Source: WTFV01 sp965203525 (GTDB lineage: Bacteria; Acidobacteriota; Vicinamibacteria; Vicinamibacterales; UBA8438). Taken from it: 64,000 nucleotides of DNA. Positions 16,959 through 26,097 of this stretch are shown here, piece after piece. The notes beneath the pieces were generated by a model. It was not told the origin of the DNA and made no database searches. It saw nothing but the letters and a program-made list of their open reading frames with translations. The position numbers and the translations under genes are program-made. Numbering within the stretch: position 1 is the first letter of the stretch; the number at the start of each line of letters is the position of its first letter. The stretch lies in contig OZ241898.1 in the NCBI GenBank assembly GCA_965203525.1, positions 3,224,001 to 3,288,000 on the forward strand, given 5' to 3'.

Positions 16959-18020
16959 TCAACCCGCGGCGTACAAGGCTTCCAGCCTGCGGACCAGGAG
17001 GTCACGCTCGAACCCGCAAGGCGGATCGACCACCTGCCCGGGGCCGGCGCGCAGGGCCTCGGCCAACCCGTCGACATCGCCCCAGGGCGCCAGCAGCGCG
17101 CCGCCCGGGTGCCACTCGCGCACCCCGCCGCTGTCCCAGGCGGCAACCGGCGTGCCGAGGGTCAGCGCCTCCAGCCCGACGATGCCGAACGGCTCTTGCC
17201 AGCGCGAGGGCATCACCACGACGGCGGCGCGCCGATAGGCCGCCGAGAGGCGTCGGCGATCGAGCCAGCCCGGCGCCTCGACGCCTTCGGCCTCGATCTC
17301 GCGACGCAACGGGCCGGTTCCCGCAACGAGGAAAGGCAGGTCCGATCCCGAGCGCCGCCACGCCTCGAGCGCATCGCGGATGCCCTTTGCCGCCACCACC
17401 CGCCCCGCGAAGAGGACGCAGGGCGGACCGTCGGCCGGCGCGTCGCGGTCGAGACCGTACGCAACGGGCGGGACGACCGTGATCCGCTCCGCCGCGACCC
17501 CGGCCTGGAGCAGTTCGCGCCGCATGTAGGACGACAGCACGGTCAGCCGCATCCGCTGCAACGATTCCAGCCGTTCCGCGGTGAGTCCGAGGATGTCCTC
17601 GAAGTACCCCGGATCGTCGAAGCAGCCGGCGCAGACTTGCCGTCCCAGCGCCTCGCCGCAGACCCGGCCGTCCAACGTCCACTTCCCCCGTCCCGGGCAG
17701 AAGAAGCGGTGGTCCTGAACCGTCATCACCGCATCGACGCCTGCCGCCCACTCCAGCACCGCGGGGTTGACCACGTTGTGCACGTGCACCCGGTCGGGGC
17801 GCAGCCGCGCCCGCAGGGGCTCCAAGTCGGTGGCGGCACGAGTCCTGGCGTCGAGTCCCGGCACGACGCTCACCGGGCAGGGCGGGCGCACCGCGCCGTC
17901 GTCCCGACCCACGGCGAGGTGCAGCTCGTGACCGTCCGACAGCGCGTCGAGCAGCCCGAGCAGAGCCAGATCGGCCCCTCCGCGGTCGCTCAGCCGCTCA
18001 CCGACGTGCAGGATCCGCAT
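16959..18020 (-). CDS. Glycosyltransferase, GT4 (group 1) family
   Basis: 353 residues in GT-B layout. The N-terminal half begins MRILHVGERLSDRGGADLALL, the acceptor-side Rossmann fold, and has HNVVNPAVLEW and TVQDHRFFCPGRGKW with nearby cysteines (VCGEALGRQVCAGCF). The C-terminal half has the donor-site blocks VLFAGRVVAAKG and MPSRWQEPFGIVGLEALTLGTPVAA, where the ExxxxxxxE-type motif contacts the sugar nucleotide. Likely adds a sugar to a surface polysaccharide or glycolipid. It stands alone between an enolase-type gene and the STAND NTPase, without other polysaccharide genes. Confidence 0.85.
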   Translation of the reverse strand: MRILHVGERLSDRGGADLALLGLLDALSDGHELHLAVGRDDGAVRPPCPVSVVPGLDARTRAATDLEPLRARLRPDRVHVHNVVNPAVLEWAAGVDAVMTVQDHRFFCPGRGKWTLDGRVCGEALGRQVCAGCFDDPGYFEDILGLTAERLESLQRMRLTVLSSYMRRELLQAGVAAERITVVPPVAYGLDRDAPADGPPCVLFAGRVVAAKGIRDALEAWRRSGSDLPFLVAGTGPLRREIEAEGVEAPGWLDRRRLSAAYRRAAVVVMPSRWQEPFGIVGLEALTLGTPVAAWDSGGVREWHPGGALLAPWGDVDGLAEALRAGPGQVVDPPCGFERDLLVRRLEALYAAG

Positions 18021-18143
18021 CGTTCAATCGGCGTTTCCCACCGGCGTGGCGCTCTCCGCGGCGAGCGCGATCGCGTCGGGCTCGTCGCGGATTCCGGCGT
18101 TCCGTCTCCGTCATCAGATCGTGCGCGGCCGTGCGGCGCGCCG

Positions 18144-21100
18144 TCACCGCTCGAACCGTTCGAGCGCATCCCGTGCGTTGGCCGTCTGCTCCAGGCAGAG
18201 CCGGTCGACCAGATCCAGCCCGCGCGGCGTCCACTCGTCGTCCTGGTGCTGCTGGCAGATCCGGAAGGCGAGGGTTGCGACGGTGAGGGCGTCCGCGTGA
18301 CGGGCGCTGCGCGGGTCCCGCGCCTCGTCGGCGAAGCGCTCGAGAAACTTCTCGCAGACCGCGCAGGCCGCGCCCGGCAGCCGTTCGCGTGACGCTTCCA
18401 GCGCGTGCAGGACCGCCGCGGGGTCGTCTGCGAACGCCCTGCTTGCGCAGAACGCCTCGATCAGGTCGTCGTACGGGGTCAACGGCCCGTCCTCCAGGCG
18501 CCGGAAGCAGGCCGCCGCCCGCCGCCGGACGCCGGCGTCGCCGTCGTCGAACAGCGCGGTGAGCGTCGCCGCCGACCAGGCCCGGTACTCGGGCCGCGCG
18601 AGATTGGCGGCGGCGACGTGCGCCACGCCGAGGCGCCGGGCGGCGCCGCCGCGCAGGGCGCCGGCCGCCAGTTCCGCGGCGCCGCGGTGGTCGGGCTGCG
18701 CGCCCGCCGCGACCGCCGCGGGCGCCGCGCGGCCCGCGGCGGCGGTCGCGGCGCCGGCCTGCTCCAGGGCGGCGAGGCTGGCCAGGCGCGCGCCCGCCTC
18801 GCAGACCTCCGGCGCGGACGACCGGAGCATGCGTTCGACGAACGGCCGCACGTCGGCGAACCGGTCGCGCAGGCGGTCGCGGAGGAAGCCGTAGACCGGC
18901 GGCGCCGCGAGCAGGCGGTCCTCGGACAGGTCCATGTCCCGCAAGAGCCGCATGCCGAGCGCCGGGTCGCGGCCCGCGACCGCTCGCAGCGCTCCGGCCG
19001 CGCACGCCCGCACGGAGGCGCTCGGGTCGCGGATCAGCCGGTCGAGGGTCACCCGGAACGGCTGGAGGCAGGCGGCGTCCCGGGCGACGAGGCGGCCGAC
19101 CGCCTCGGCCGCGCTTCCGCGCACGGTCTCGACGCCGAGGTCTTCCGTCCGCCAGGTCGTCGAAACCGGATCCTCGTGCTCGGTGGCGAGCCAGTGGAGC
19201 ATGCGGACGGCGTCGCGGGGCGGCGGGTCGGTCAGGCTGCCGAGCACGCCGGCGATCGCGGCCCCGCAGGGGCCGCGCGACTCCGCGAACGCCTTGCGGC
19301 AGACCTGCAGCTTGAGCTCGGACTCGACGTCGGCGTTCCGCAGCGCGGCCAGCGTCCGCTCCAGGTAGACGGGGTGCGCGTCGGACGGGAACTGCAGGGC
19401 GAGCCGCGCGAAGCGCTCCGGATCCTCTCCCGCGCGCGCTTCGAGGAGACGGGCCGGCTCCCGGGCGCCGTCCTGCCACTCGGCCGGGAAGGGAATGGCG
19501 ACCCGCGGGCCGCGCCCGGCGACGGCGCGCAGCCACTGCTCGTCGGTCAGCGCGTCGGCGGCGCCCCCGTCGGGCGGCGCGTCGGTGGCGTCGATCGCGA
19601 TCGCCTCCGGATCCCCTTCCGGCTGCCCGAACCTGCCCTCCAGTTCCCGTACTGCCGCGTCCGCCCGCGTGCTGCGCAACCCGGCCGGAATCGCCGCGAG
19701 CAGCGCGTAGCGCGCGCGCCCGGCCTGCCGGAACCGGCGCAGCCCGCGCTCGTCGGGAGCGACGTACTCCAGCAGCAGGTGCTCCAGCCGGCCGCGGCTC
19801 GCGGCGGAGCAGTGCGGAACCACCGCGCGGATCGCCTCGGCCGCGCACCACTGCGGACGGTCGGAGAATCCGCACTGAAGGCGCCACGGCTCGTCGCACA
19901 GCAACGCCGCCGCTTCGTCCGCCGAGCGCGCGGCGCCGCCGCGGTACAGGGCCAGCAGCAGGTGGTTCGCGACGTGCGTGTCGCGGCGCCGCAATTCGGC
20001 CGCCGCCTCGCGCAGGCGGGCGCCGGCGTCCCGTGCGAGCGTGGCGAGCGCCGCGGCCAGCCCCGCGAGGCAGGCGTGATCGACTTCCGGATACTCCGTC
20101 CGGGCGACGACCGGCCACACCGCGTCGTGCCGCGGCGGCTTCGTCCCGGTCAGCGTGGCGTCCGAGACGTCCAGAACCGGGGCCAGCACGTGCTCCACGA
20201 ACGCGGCGGGGGCGCGCTCGGCCGAGCGCCGGAACAGGCGGGCCGCGTCGTCGTCGTAGCCTGGCAGCTCGTGGCTGCCCGCGTCCTCGCCGGCCGAGCG
20301 GATGACCGCGAGGCGGCGGCGGAGCCGGTGGGCCAGAACCTCGGGGACCCACTCGGGGCGGTGTTCTCCGAGGCCGGCGAGCATGCTCCAGAAGGTGTCG
20401 TTCGCGGCGTCCCGGCGGCGGGCCTCGTCCAGCGCGCCGTTGTCGATCAGGCGCAGGAAGAGATCGAAGAGCCGGCGGCTCGCATGGTGGGGGGCCGATT
20501 CCATGAAGAACCGCAGGCGCGCCGTCCACCGGCCGCCGAGGTCGGCATGGGGTTCGAGCAGGGCCGCGACCGGATCCGGCGCGTGTGCGGCGTGGCGCCC
20601 CAGGTAGCGCACCGCGGCGGCGGCGAGCCGGTCTTCGCCGGCGGCGAGCCAGCCCTCGACGACGCCGCGCCGGTCGGCGAACGAGAACCAGGACCGCGAC
20701 TCGAAGAACCGCCGCCACGCCAGGGCCGACAGCCTGTCCGGGTTCGCCGTCTCCCGCCGCAGGGCCTGCAGCGCGGGGACCAGCCACCGCTCCCAGACCG
20801 TCCATTCCTGCTCGGTCGGATCCGGGACGTCGGCCAGGACCGCGAACGCCAGGTCCTTGACGTGCGGCCGGACGCCGTCGTCGGCGAGCAGTGCGCCCAG
20901 TTCCCGCACGTACAGGGCCGGGTCCGCGTCCCGGAGGTAGGCCAGCGTCCGGCGGACCCGCGCCCGGCCGGACAGGTGTTGTTCCGAGTCCTTCAGCCAG
21001 GACACCAGCGATTGCCGCCGGTTGAACCACACCCGCGCGGCGCAGTAGTCGAAGAGGGTCTCGTGCCCGAACCCGCAGCGCCGCCGGCCGACGGTGACGA

Positions 21101-22697
21101 CCCCCTCCGCCGCCAGGTGCTCCAGATAGGCGGGCGACACCTCGTCCAGCCGCTCCCGCGGCGCGGTGGGCTGCCGCGTGGCGGTCAGCTCGTCGCAGAG
21201 GGTCCGCACCGCCGCCAGCCACTGATCCGGCAGCGGCGCGGCGCGCTCGGCGACCGTCCGCCGCTTACGGGTCCAGTAGCGGTCGAACAGCGCCGTCGCG
21301 GTCGCGAACGCCGGCGGGCCCGGCGGGTCGGCGCCGCCGGCGAGGAACAGGGACAGGTGCTGGGGCAGCCGGAGCAGCTCCAGTTGCCGCGCGTCGAACG
21401 ACGCCGGATCGAAGCCGGCGTCGCGCAACACCTGCTCCACCTCGCCGCGGGCGAACCCGGTCACCTCGATTTGCGCCTCCGCCCCGGGCACGAGCCGCCG
21501 CAGGCGGGGATCGTTGCGCCAGTCGAAGGCGCGGCAGACCACCACGGTGCGCAGCGTCGCCCGCGCGCCGACGCCGCGCGTCTCGCGCACCAGCCGTTCG
21601 ACGAGCGCGCACGGGTCGGAATCGCCGCCGGCGAAACTGCTCGCCGCGTCCAGCTGGTCGACGACGAGGACGCCGGGGCGTCCGGCGGCCCGGGCCGCTT
21701 CCGCGAGCACCAGGACCGGCGACTCCTCCAATTCGAGACGGCGTCCGAGGTCCGTGGTGGTCGCCGCCGAGAGCACGTGGTCGATCCGGAACGCCAGCAC
21801 CGGCGCGCCCTGCGCGCGCAGGGCGTCGACGACCGCGACGATGCACGCCGTCTTGCCGGCGCCGGCTCGTCCGGTCAGGACGCTCTCGCTCGCGGGCCCC
21901 GCCAGCCGCGCCGCCAGCGCCGCCGCCGCCTTCCGCGGCAGCACCCTGCCCCGGACGAGCCCCCGCCGCGCGCCCTCCAGGTAGCGGTCCGTCGCCGCCG
22001 CCACGACGGCGCCCGCGCGGTCCGGAGCGTACAGCCGCCGGGGCCGGAAGCCGCGCCGGGCGAGTCGTTCGACGAGCTGCCGGCGGGTCAGCGCGCGCGG
22101 CGCCGAGGCGGTCAGGATCGCCAGCAGCCCGGCGGCGACCCGGCCGGCGTCGGCGGCGAACGACGCCTGCACGCTCCAGCGCACGCGCTGCGCGAGGTCG
22201 CGTTCCCCGATCGTCCGCACGTCGATCCGCCGCAGCCGCCCGAACGCGGCCGCCGCGTCGCAGATCCAGCACCGCAGCAGCCGCGCGAACCACTCCCGGC
22301 GCGCGCGGGTCGTGAGCCACGCCCGCTCGAACGCCGCCGCCGATTCCGCGTTCCCGGCCGCCCGGGCCGGCCCGGAGAGCTCGCGCGGGTCGTCGCCGGA
22401 CGCCAGGACGAACCGGTCGTCGTTGTCCGCCAGCCGGTCGCCGGCGGCCTGCAGCAGGCGGCCGGCGCCGGCGCCGCGGGTCGCGAGGCGCCATGCGCCG
22501 CCCGGCCAGCCGCGTCGCGCGTGCTGGATCTCGCGGCGCGCGCCCGCGCTCACGACCAGCTCGGCCCGTACGCCGTCCAGGACCTCGACGCGGAGGAGTT
22601 CGGTGGCGCCGTGGAGCAGGCGCAAGCCCTCGGACAACGTCCACCAGTGCGGATACCGATCGCCGGGATCGTCCGCGGGTCCGCCGGAGGGCGTCAT
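18144..22697 (-). CDS. STAND/NACHT-like NTPase with long C-terminal helical repeats, candidate defence protein
   Basis: 1517 residues. N-terminal region (about 15-250): pattern resembling the Cap4/DUF4297 nuclease fold (LLRVEVLDGVRAELVV, then REIQHARRG, a W, and DRFVLASG), but the usual Asp and the Lys of the QxK motif are replaced, so it looks catalytically dead. NTPase (about 270-560): Walker A TGRAGAGKTA, Walker B PGVLVVDQLDAAS, and a winged-helix end CGFGHETLFDYCAARVWF, the NACHT-type FxHxTxxxYxAA signature. The remaining 900 residues are helical HEAT-like repeats, a common sensor arrangement in Avs-type antiphage proteins. No other defence gene is adjacent. Divergent from the TonB-type gene. 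Function in defence is inference; the STAND assignment is firm. Confidence 0.78.
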   Translation of the reverse strand: MTPSGGPADDPGDRYPHWWTLSEGLRLLHGATELLRVEVLDGVRAELVVSAGARREIQHARRGWPGGAWRLATRGAGAGRLLQAAGDRLADNDDRFVLASGDDPRELSGPARAAGNAESAAAFERAWLTTRARREWFARLLRCWICDAAAAFGRLRRIDVRTIGERDLAQRVRWSVQASFAADAGRVAAGLLAILTASAPRALTRRQLVERLARRGFRPRRLYAPDRAGAVVAAATDRYLEGARRGLVRGRVLPRKAAAALAARLAGPASESVLTGRAGAGKTACIVAVVDALRAQGAPVLAFRIDHVLSAATTTDLGRRLELEESPVLVLAEAARAAGRPGVLVVDQLDAASSFAGGDSDPCALVERLVRETRGVGARATLRTVVVCRAFDWRNDPRLRRLVPGAEAQIEVTGFARGEVEQVLRDAGFDPASFDARQLELLRLPQHLSLFLAGGADPPGPPAFATATALFDRYWTRKRRTVAERAAPLPDQWLAAVRTLCDELTATRQPTAPRERLDEVSPAYLEHLAAEGVVTVGRRRCGFGHETLFDYCAARVWFNRRQSLVSWLKDSEQHLSGRARVRRTLAYLRDADPALYVRELGALLADDGVRPHVKDLAFAVLADVPDPTEQEWTVWERWLVPALQALRRETANPDRLSALAWRRFFESRSWFSFADRRGVVEGWLAAGEDRLAAAAVRYLGRHAAHAPDPVAALLEPHADLGGRWTARLRFFMESAPHHASRRLFDLFLRLIDNGALDEARRRDAANDTFWSMLAGLGEHRPEWVPEVLAHRLRRRLAVIRSAGEDAGSHELPGYDDDAARLFRRSAERAPAAFVEHVLAPVLDVSDATLTGTKPPRHDAVWPVVARTEYPEVDHACLAGLAAALATLARDAGARLREAAAELRRRDTHVANHLLLALYRGGAARSADEAAALLCDEPWRLQCGFSDRPQWCAAEAIRAVVPHCSAASRGRLEHLLLEYVAPDERGLRRFRQAGRARYALLAAIPAGLRSTRADAAVRELEGRFGQPEGDPEAIAIDATDAPPDGGAADALTDEQWLRAVAGRGPRVAIPFPAEWQDGAREPARLLEARAGEDPERFARLALQFPSDAHPVYLERTLAALRNADVESELKLQVCRKAFAESRGPCGAAIAGVLGSLTDPPPRDAVRMLHWLATEHEDPVSTTWRTEDLGVETVRGSAAEAVGRLVARDAACLQPFRVTLDRLIRDPSASVRACAAGALRAVAGRDPALGMRLLRDMDLSEDRLLAAPPVYGFLRDRLRDRFADVRPFVERMLRSSAPEVCEAGARLASLAALEQAGAATAAAGRAAPAAVAAGAQPDHRGAAELAAGALRGGAARRLGVAHVAAANLARPEYRAWSAATLTALFDDGDAGVRRRAAACFRRLEDGPLTPYDDLIEAFCASRAFADDPAAVLHALEASRERLPGAACAVCEKFLERFADEARDPRSARHADALTVATLAFRICQQHQDDEWTPRGLDLVDRLCLEQTANARDALERFER

Positions 22698-22783
22698 GGC
22701 GTGCCGGGGCAGCGGAAACGGGGCAGGCCGGGCAGCGTTTCGACGTGCGCCGCCGCCGCTTCCGGCGTCAGCGGCTCACTCAT
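22694..22783 (-). CDS. Possible 29-residue leader ORF coupled to the STAND gene
   Basis: Starts at ATG 22783 (MSEPLTPEAAAAHVETL...) and its TGA overlaps the ATG of the STAND NTPase gene as ATGA, the usual sign of translational coupling. No strong ribosome site is visible and the peptide resembles nothing I know. It may be a leader peptide, or the overlap may be coincidence. Confidence 0.3.
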   Translation of the reverse strand: MSEPLTPEAAAAHVETLPGLPRFRCPGTP

Positions 22784-22786
22784 CGG

Positions 22787-22800
22787 GATGCTGTAGCATC
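22787..22800. promoter_or_regulatory. Palindrome between divergent STAND and TonB-type genes
   Basis: gatgctgtagcatc is a perfect inverted repeat with 6-base arms and a 2-base centre, lying in the only gap between the two divergent transcripts. TAGCAT inside it could serve as a -10 box for the plus-strand gene. It could be an operator shared by both genes; this is inference. Confidence 0.35.
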
Positions 22801-22869
22801 ATACTTCCGATGCGGACGACCGTGATGTTGTTGATGATGCAGCTTGCAAACGCCCGCGCGGGTCGCGGC

Positions 22870-25800
22870 ATGACGCCTTCGCCGGCGGCGCCGCGGCGCG
22901 CGTTCCGATTCGCCCCCGCGGGGCGCCGCGCCCGGGGCGCTGCCGCGCTGGTCCTGCCGGCGCTGCTGGCCTGCCTGCACGCGCCCGATCTGGCGGCCCA
23001 GGCCGGAACCACCACCGGCGTGATCCGCGGCGCCGTCCGCGACCCGGCCGGCGCGCCGGCGCCCGGGACGGTGATCGTGATCCGGCACCGCGAGACCGAT
23101 CTGCTGACGACGGTCGAGACCGAGTCGTCGGGCACGTTCGCGCGCGCCCTGCTGCCGCCCGGCACGTACGACCTGACGGTCGCGCCGTCGGCCGCCGGGC
23201 TGGGGACCGAGCGCATCGAGGGCGCGGTCCTGCGGGTCGGGGGGGTGCTCGACCTGAACGTCGAGCTGCGGGTCGTGGCGGCCGAGACGGTGACCGTCGT
23301 CAGCGAGGCGCCGCGGGCGATCGACGCCGCCGACGTGACCCGCTCGCAACGCATCGAGGAGGACGTGGTCGATGCGCTGCCGAGCAACGGCCGCAACTAC
23401 CTGAACCTGACCCTGCTGACCCCGGGCGCGTCGATCTCGCAGGGGCCGGACGGCGACGAGCTGAACATCAGCGGGCAGCGCGGCATCTTCAACAACTTCA
23501 TCGTCGACGGGGCCGACTTCAACAACCCCTTCTTCGGCGAGCAGCGGGGCGGGCAGCGGCCCGCCTTCACCTTCAACCAGGACGCCATCGAGGACCTGGT
23601 GGTGGTGAGCCAGGGCGCCACCGCGGAGTTCGGCCGCTCGGCCGGCGGGTTCGTCAACGTGATCACGAAGTCGGGCACCAACGACCTGAGCGGCTCGGCG
23701 CACTACTACGGCCAGTGGGACGCGATCGCGGCGCCGTTTCCGGCGGCGCGGGGCGGCGGGAAGCCGGACTTCGGCCGCAACCAGGCGGGCGCCACGCTGG
23801 GCGGCCCGCTCGTGCGCGACCGGGCGTTCTTCTTCCTCGCCTACGACCGGCAGGCGGCCGACGAGACCAAGCAGACGACGCGCCGCGTCGCGAACCCGGC
23901 CAACCTGGAGCGGCTGAACGGCTTTCTCCGGACGCGCTGGCCGGGGCTGTTCGACGGCGAGTTCGGACCGATCCGGCGCACCGACGACGCGCGCTCCCTG
24001 CTCGCCAAGGCGGACCTGAACCTCGACGGCCGGCACCAGGCCTCGCTCAAGTACAACTACACGTGGGCGGAGCAGGTGAACGGCACCTTCGACGTCGACG
24101 CCTGGGGGGCGTCGGCCAACGGGATCGAAGGGGACCGGTCGCACGCGGTCAACGGCAGCCTGCGCTCCCTGCTCACCAACGCGCTCTCCAACGAGCTGCG
24201 CATCCAGTGGGCGCGCGAGGACCGGCCCCGCTGGTACGACGGCCCGCTGCTGCCCGGCGCGCGCCCCCCCGGCCCGCCGCAGTTCGCGGCCCTCGGCGGG
24301 CGGCCGTTCCCCGACGTCGCGATGGACTTCGCCGACGGCTTCCGGATCGGGCTGCCCTTCTTCCTGCCGATCGATCCGTCGTTCGACACGCGGCTGCAGT
24401 TCGTGGACAACGTGTCGTTCGCCGCCGGCGACCATCTCTTCAAGGCGGGGATCGAATACAACCGCACCCGCGCCAAGCAGCAGTTCGTCGGCATGGCGAA
24501 CGGCCGCTACGTCTTCGACTCGGTCAACGGCTTCATCGGCTTCGTCGAACAGGGCAACCGCTACGTCACCTGCTCGGACGGATCGTCGAGCGCCCTCGGC
24601 GTCTGCCCGCCGGGCGCGGACGTCGCGGGGCCGGTCCTCCTCTACCTGCAGTCGGCGACCGTGCCCGGCGTCGCCCCCGGCCGCCTCGGGCTGCAGGAGT
24701 TCCGGACCGACGAGCTGGGCCTGTTCGCGCAGGACACTTGGCATCCGCACGATCGGGTGACGCTGGACCTCGGCCTCCGCTGGGACGGGACGTGGCATCC
24801 GGACGTGTTCGTCGAGCCGCGGAACACCTTCTTCGCGCCGTACCTCGACGATCCCCGCTTCCCGTCCGACGGCCGCATCCCGAACGACCTCGACAACGTC
24901 CAGCCGCGGGCCGGACTCGCGTGGGACGTCGCCGGCGACGGCGGCACCGTGGCGCGCGTCAACGGCGGGTCGTACGTGGCCCGCATCCCGATGCTCGTCT
25001 TCGCCCAGCACCGGTCGACCAACGGCGCGTTCCAGCAGATCCTGTTCCGCAGCAGCACCGCACCGGAACTCGGCCCGGTGCCCGCCATCGACAACCTGAT
25101 CGACGCGTCGAGCACGCCGCCGTTCCTGCCGGACGTCCAGGTCGCCGACCGCGATCTGGAGCTGCCGCGCACCTGGTCGTTCGGCGCCGGCCTGGACCGT
25201 GACCTCGGGCGCGGCGTGGTCGCGAACGCCAGCTTCGTCCACGCGCGGACCGACCATCTCTTCCGCTTCGTCAACCGCAACGACCCCGCGTTCGGTTCGC
25301 CGTTCGGCGTCGGGACGCATCCGTCCGGGGGCGGCCTCAACAACCTGACCGTCGCCGAAAGCAGCGCGCGCTCGCGGTACCACGCGCTCATCCTCGGCCT
25401 GCGCGGGCGCGGCGCGGTCCGCAACCGGCCGGTCACCTTCGAGACCCACTACACGCTCGCCTTCGACCGCTCGGACGACGACAACGAGCGCGACCCGTTC
25501 GTCCTGCGCTACGCGGACCCGGGCAACCTGGGGCCGGAGTACGGCTGGTCGGACCGCGACCGGCGCCACCAGGTGAGCGCCTACCTGCTGATCACCCTTC
25601 CCGGCGCGCTGCACCTGAACAACGTCGTCCGCTACCTGTCCGCCTCGCCCGTCTCCGAGCAGTGCGCCAACCGGGGCGTGCGGGCGGCCCAGCCGTCGGA
25701 CCGCATCTGCGCGGACGGCACGATCCTCACCCGCAACACCCTGCGGCGGGACAACGCCTTCTTCACCTGGGACGTCCGGCTCGCGCGCCGCTTCACGCTC

Positions 25801-25968
25801 CGCAACGGCCTGGTCGTCGAACCGATCGCGGAGGTCTTCAACCTGACCAACGCGGACAACTTCGTCGACACCGCGGTCGGGTCACTGCTGTTCAACTTCG
25901 ACGGCACGCTGCGGAGCGGGCTGGGGGACACGCGGCGCGGGCAGGTGGGGCTGAGCGTGCGGTTCTGA
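22870..25968 (+). CDS. TonB-dependent outer-membrane protein, OAR type with N-terminal carboxypeptidase-regulatory-like domain
   Basis: 1032 residues. A basic N-terminus and hydrophobic signal segment (AAALVLPALLACLHAPDLAAQ) lead to a CarboxypepD_reg-like Ig domain (GVIRGAVRDPAGAPAPGTVI ...). A plug domain follows (SNGRNYLNLTLLTPGAS, NISGQRGIFNNFIVDGADFNN, then GATAEFGRSAGGFVNVITKSG), then a long beta-barrel ending LGDTRRGQVGLSVRF with the terminal aromatic residue. This architecture is highly expanded in Acidobacteria and imports oligosaccharides or other large ligands. The ATG at 22870 is preferred for the signal peptide; the in-frame ATG at 22810 would add 20 residues and cannot be excluded. 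Confidence 0.9.
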   Translation: MTPSPAAPRRAFRFAPAGRRARGAAALVLPALLACLHAPDLAAQAGTTTGVIRGAVRDPAGAPAPGTVIVIRHRETDLLTTVETESSGTFARALLPPGTYDLTVAPSAAGLGTERIEGAVLRVGGVLDLNVELRVVAAETVTVVSEAPRAIDAADVTRSQRIEEDVVDALPSNGRNYLNLTLLTPGASISQGPDGDELNISGQRGIFNNFIVDGADFNNPFFGEQRGGQRPAFTFNQDAIEDLVVVSQGATAEFGRSAGGFVNVITKSGTNDLSGSAHYYGQWDAIAAPFPAARGGGKPDFGRNQAGATLGGPLVRDRAFFFLAYDRQAADETKQTTRRVANPANLERLNGFLRTRWPGLFDGEFGPIRRTDDARSLLAKADLNLDGRHQASLKYNYTWAEQVNGTFDVDAWGASANGIEGDRSHAVNGSLRSLLTNALSNELRIQWAREDRPRWYDGPLLPGARPPGPPQFAALGGRPFPDVAMDFADGFRIGLPFFLPIDPSFDTRLQFVDNVSFAAGDHLFKAGIEYNRTRAKQQFVGMANGRYVFDSVNGFIGFVEQGNRYVTCSDGSSSALGVCPPGADVAGPVLLYLQSATVPGVAPGRLGLQEFRTDELGLFAQDTWHPHDRVTLDLGLRWDGTWHPDVFVEPRNTFFAPYLDDPRFPSDGRIPNDLDNVQPRAGLAWDVAGDGGTVARVNGGSYVARIPMLVFAQHRSTNGAFQQILFRSSTAPELGPVPAIDNLIDASSTPPFLPDVQVADRDLELPRTWSFGAGLDRDLGRGVVANASFVHARTDHLFRFVNRNDPAFGSPFGVGTHPSGGGLNNLTVAESSARSRYHALILGLRGRGAVRNRPVTFETHYTLAFDRSDDDNERDPFVLRYADPGNLGPEYGWSDRDRRHQVSAYLLITLPGALHLNNVVRYLSASPVSEQCANRGVRAAQPSDRICADGTILTRNTLRRDNAFFTWDVRLARRFTLRNGLVVEPIAEVFNLTNADNFVDTAVGSLLFNFDGTLRSGLGDTRRGQVGLSVRF

Positions 25969-26042
25969 CGTCCGCGCTTCTCTCGCGGCGGTCGGCGTGG
26001 AGGTTCCGTCACCGCCACGCCGGCGGCGAAGCACCCGAGCGC

Positions 26043-26097
26043 ACTTCAGTAATTAATTATGTATGCAATCGTAGACTGTTGAGTTATATTTTCATGG
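26043..26097 (+). promoter_or_regulatory. AT-rich promoter island before the DUF4143 ATPase
   Basis: About 55 bases far richer in A and T than the rest of the window (taattaattatgtatgcaat and so on). TATATT at 26085-26090 ends 7 bases before the ATG at 26098, so the message would be leaderless. The island looks foreign to this genome and may mark imported DNA. Confidence 0.55.

Noticed and set aside
16702..17238. 178-codon frame overlapping the enolase gene stop by ATGA
   Set aside because: Most of it runs antisense through the GT4 gene with Arg/Ser/Pro-rich sequence; only the first part might be a permease fragment.
18405..22796. 1463-codon plus-strand open frame across the STAND gene
   Set aside because: Antisense shadow of the minus-strand gene; no recognisable domain and Arg/Gly-rich composition.
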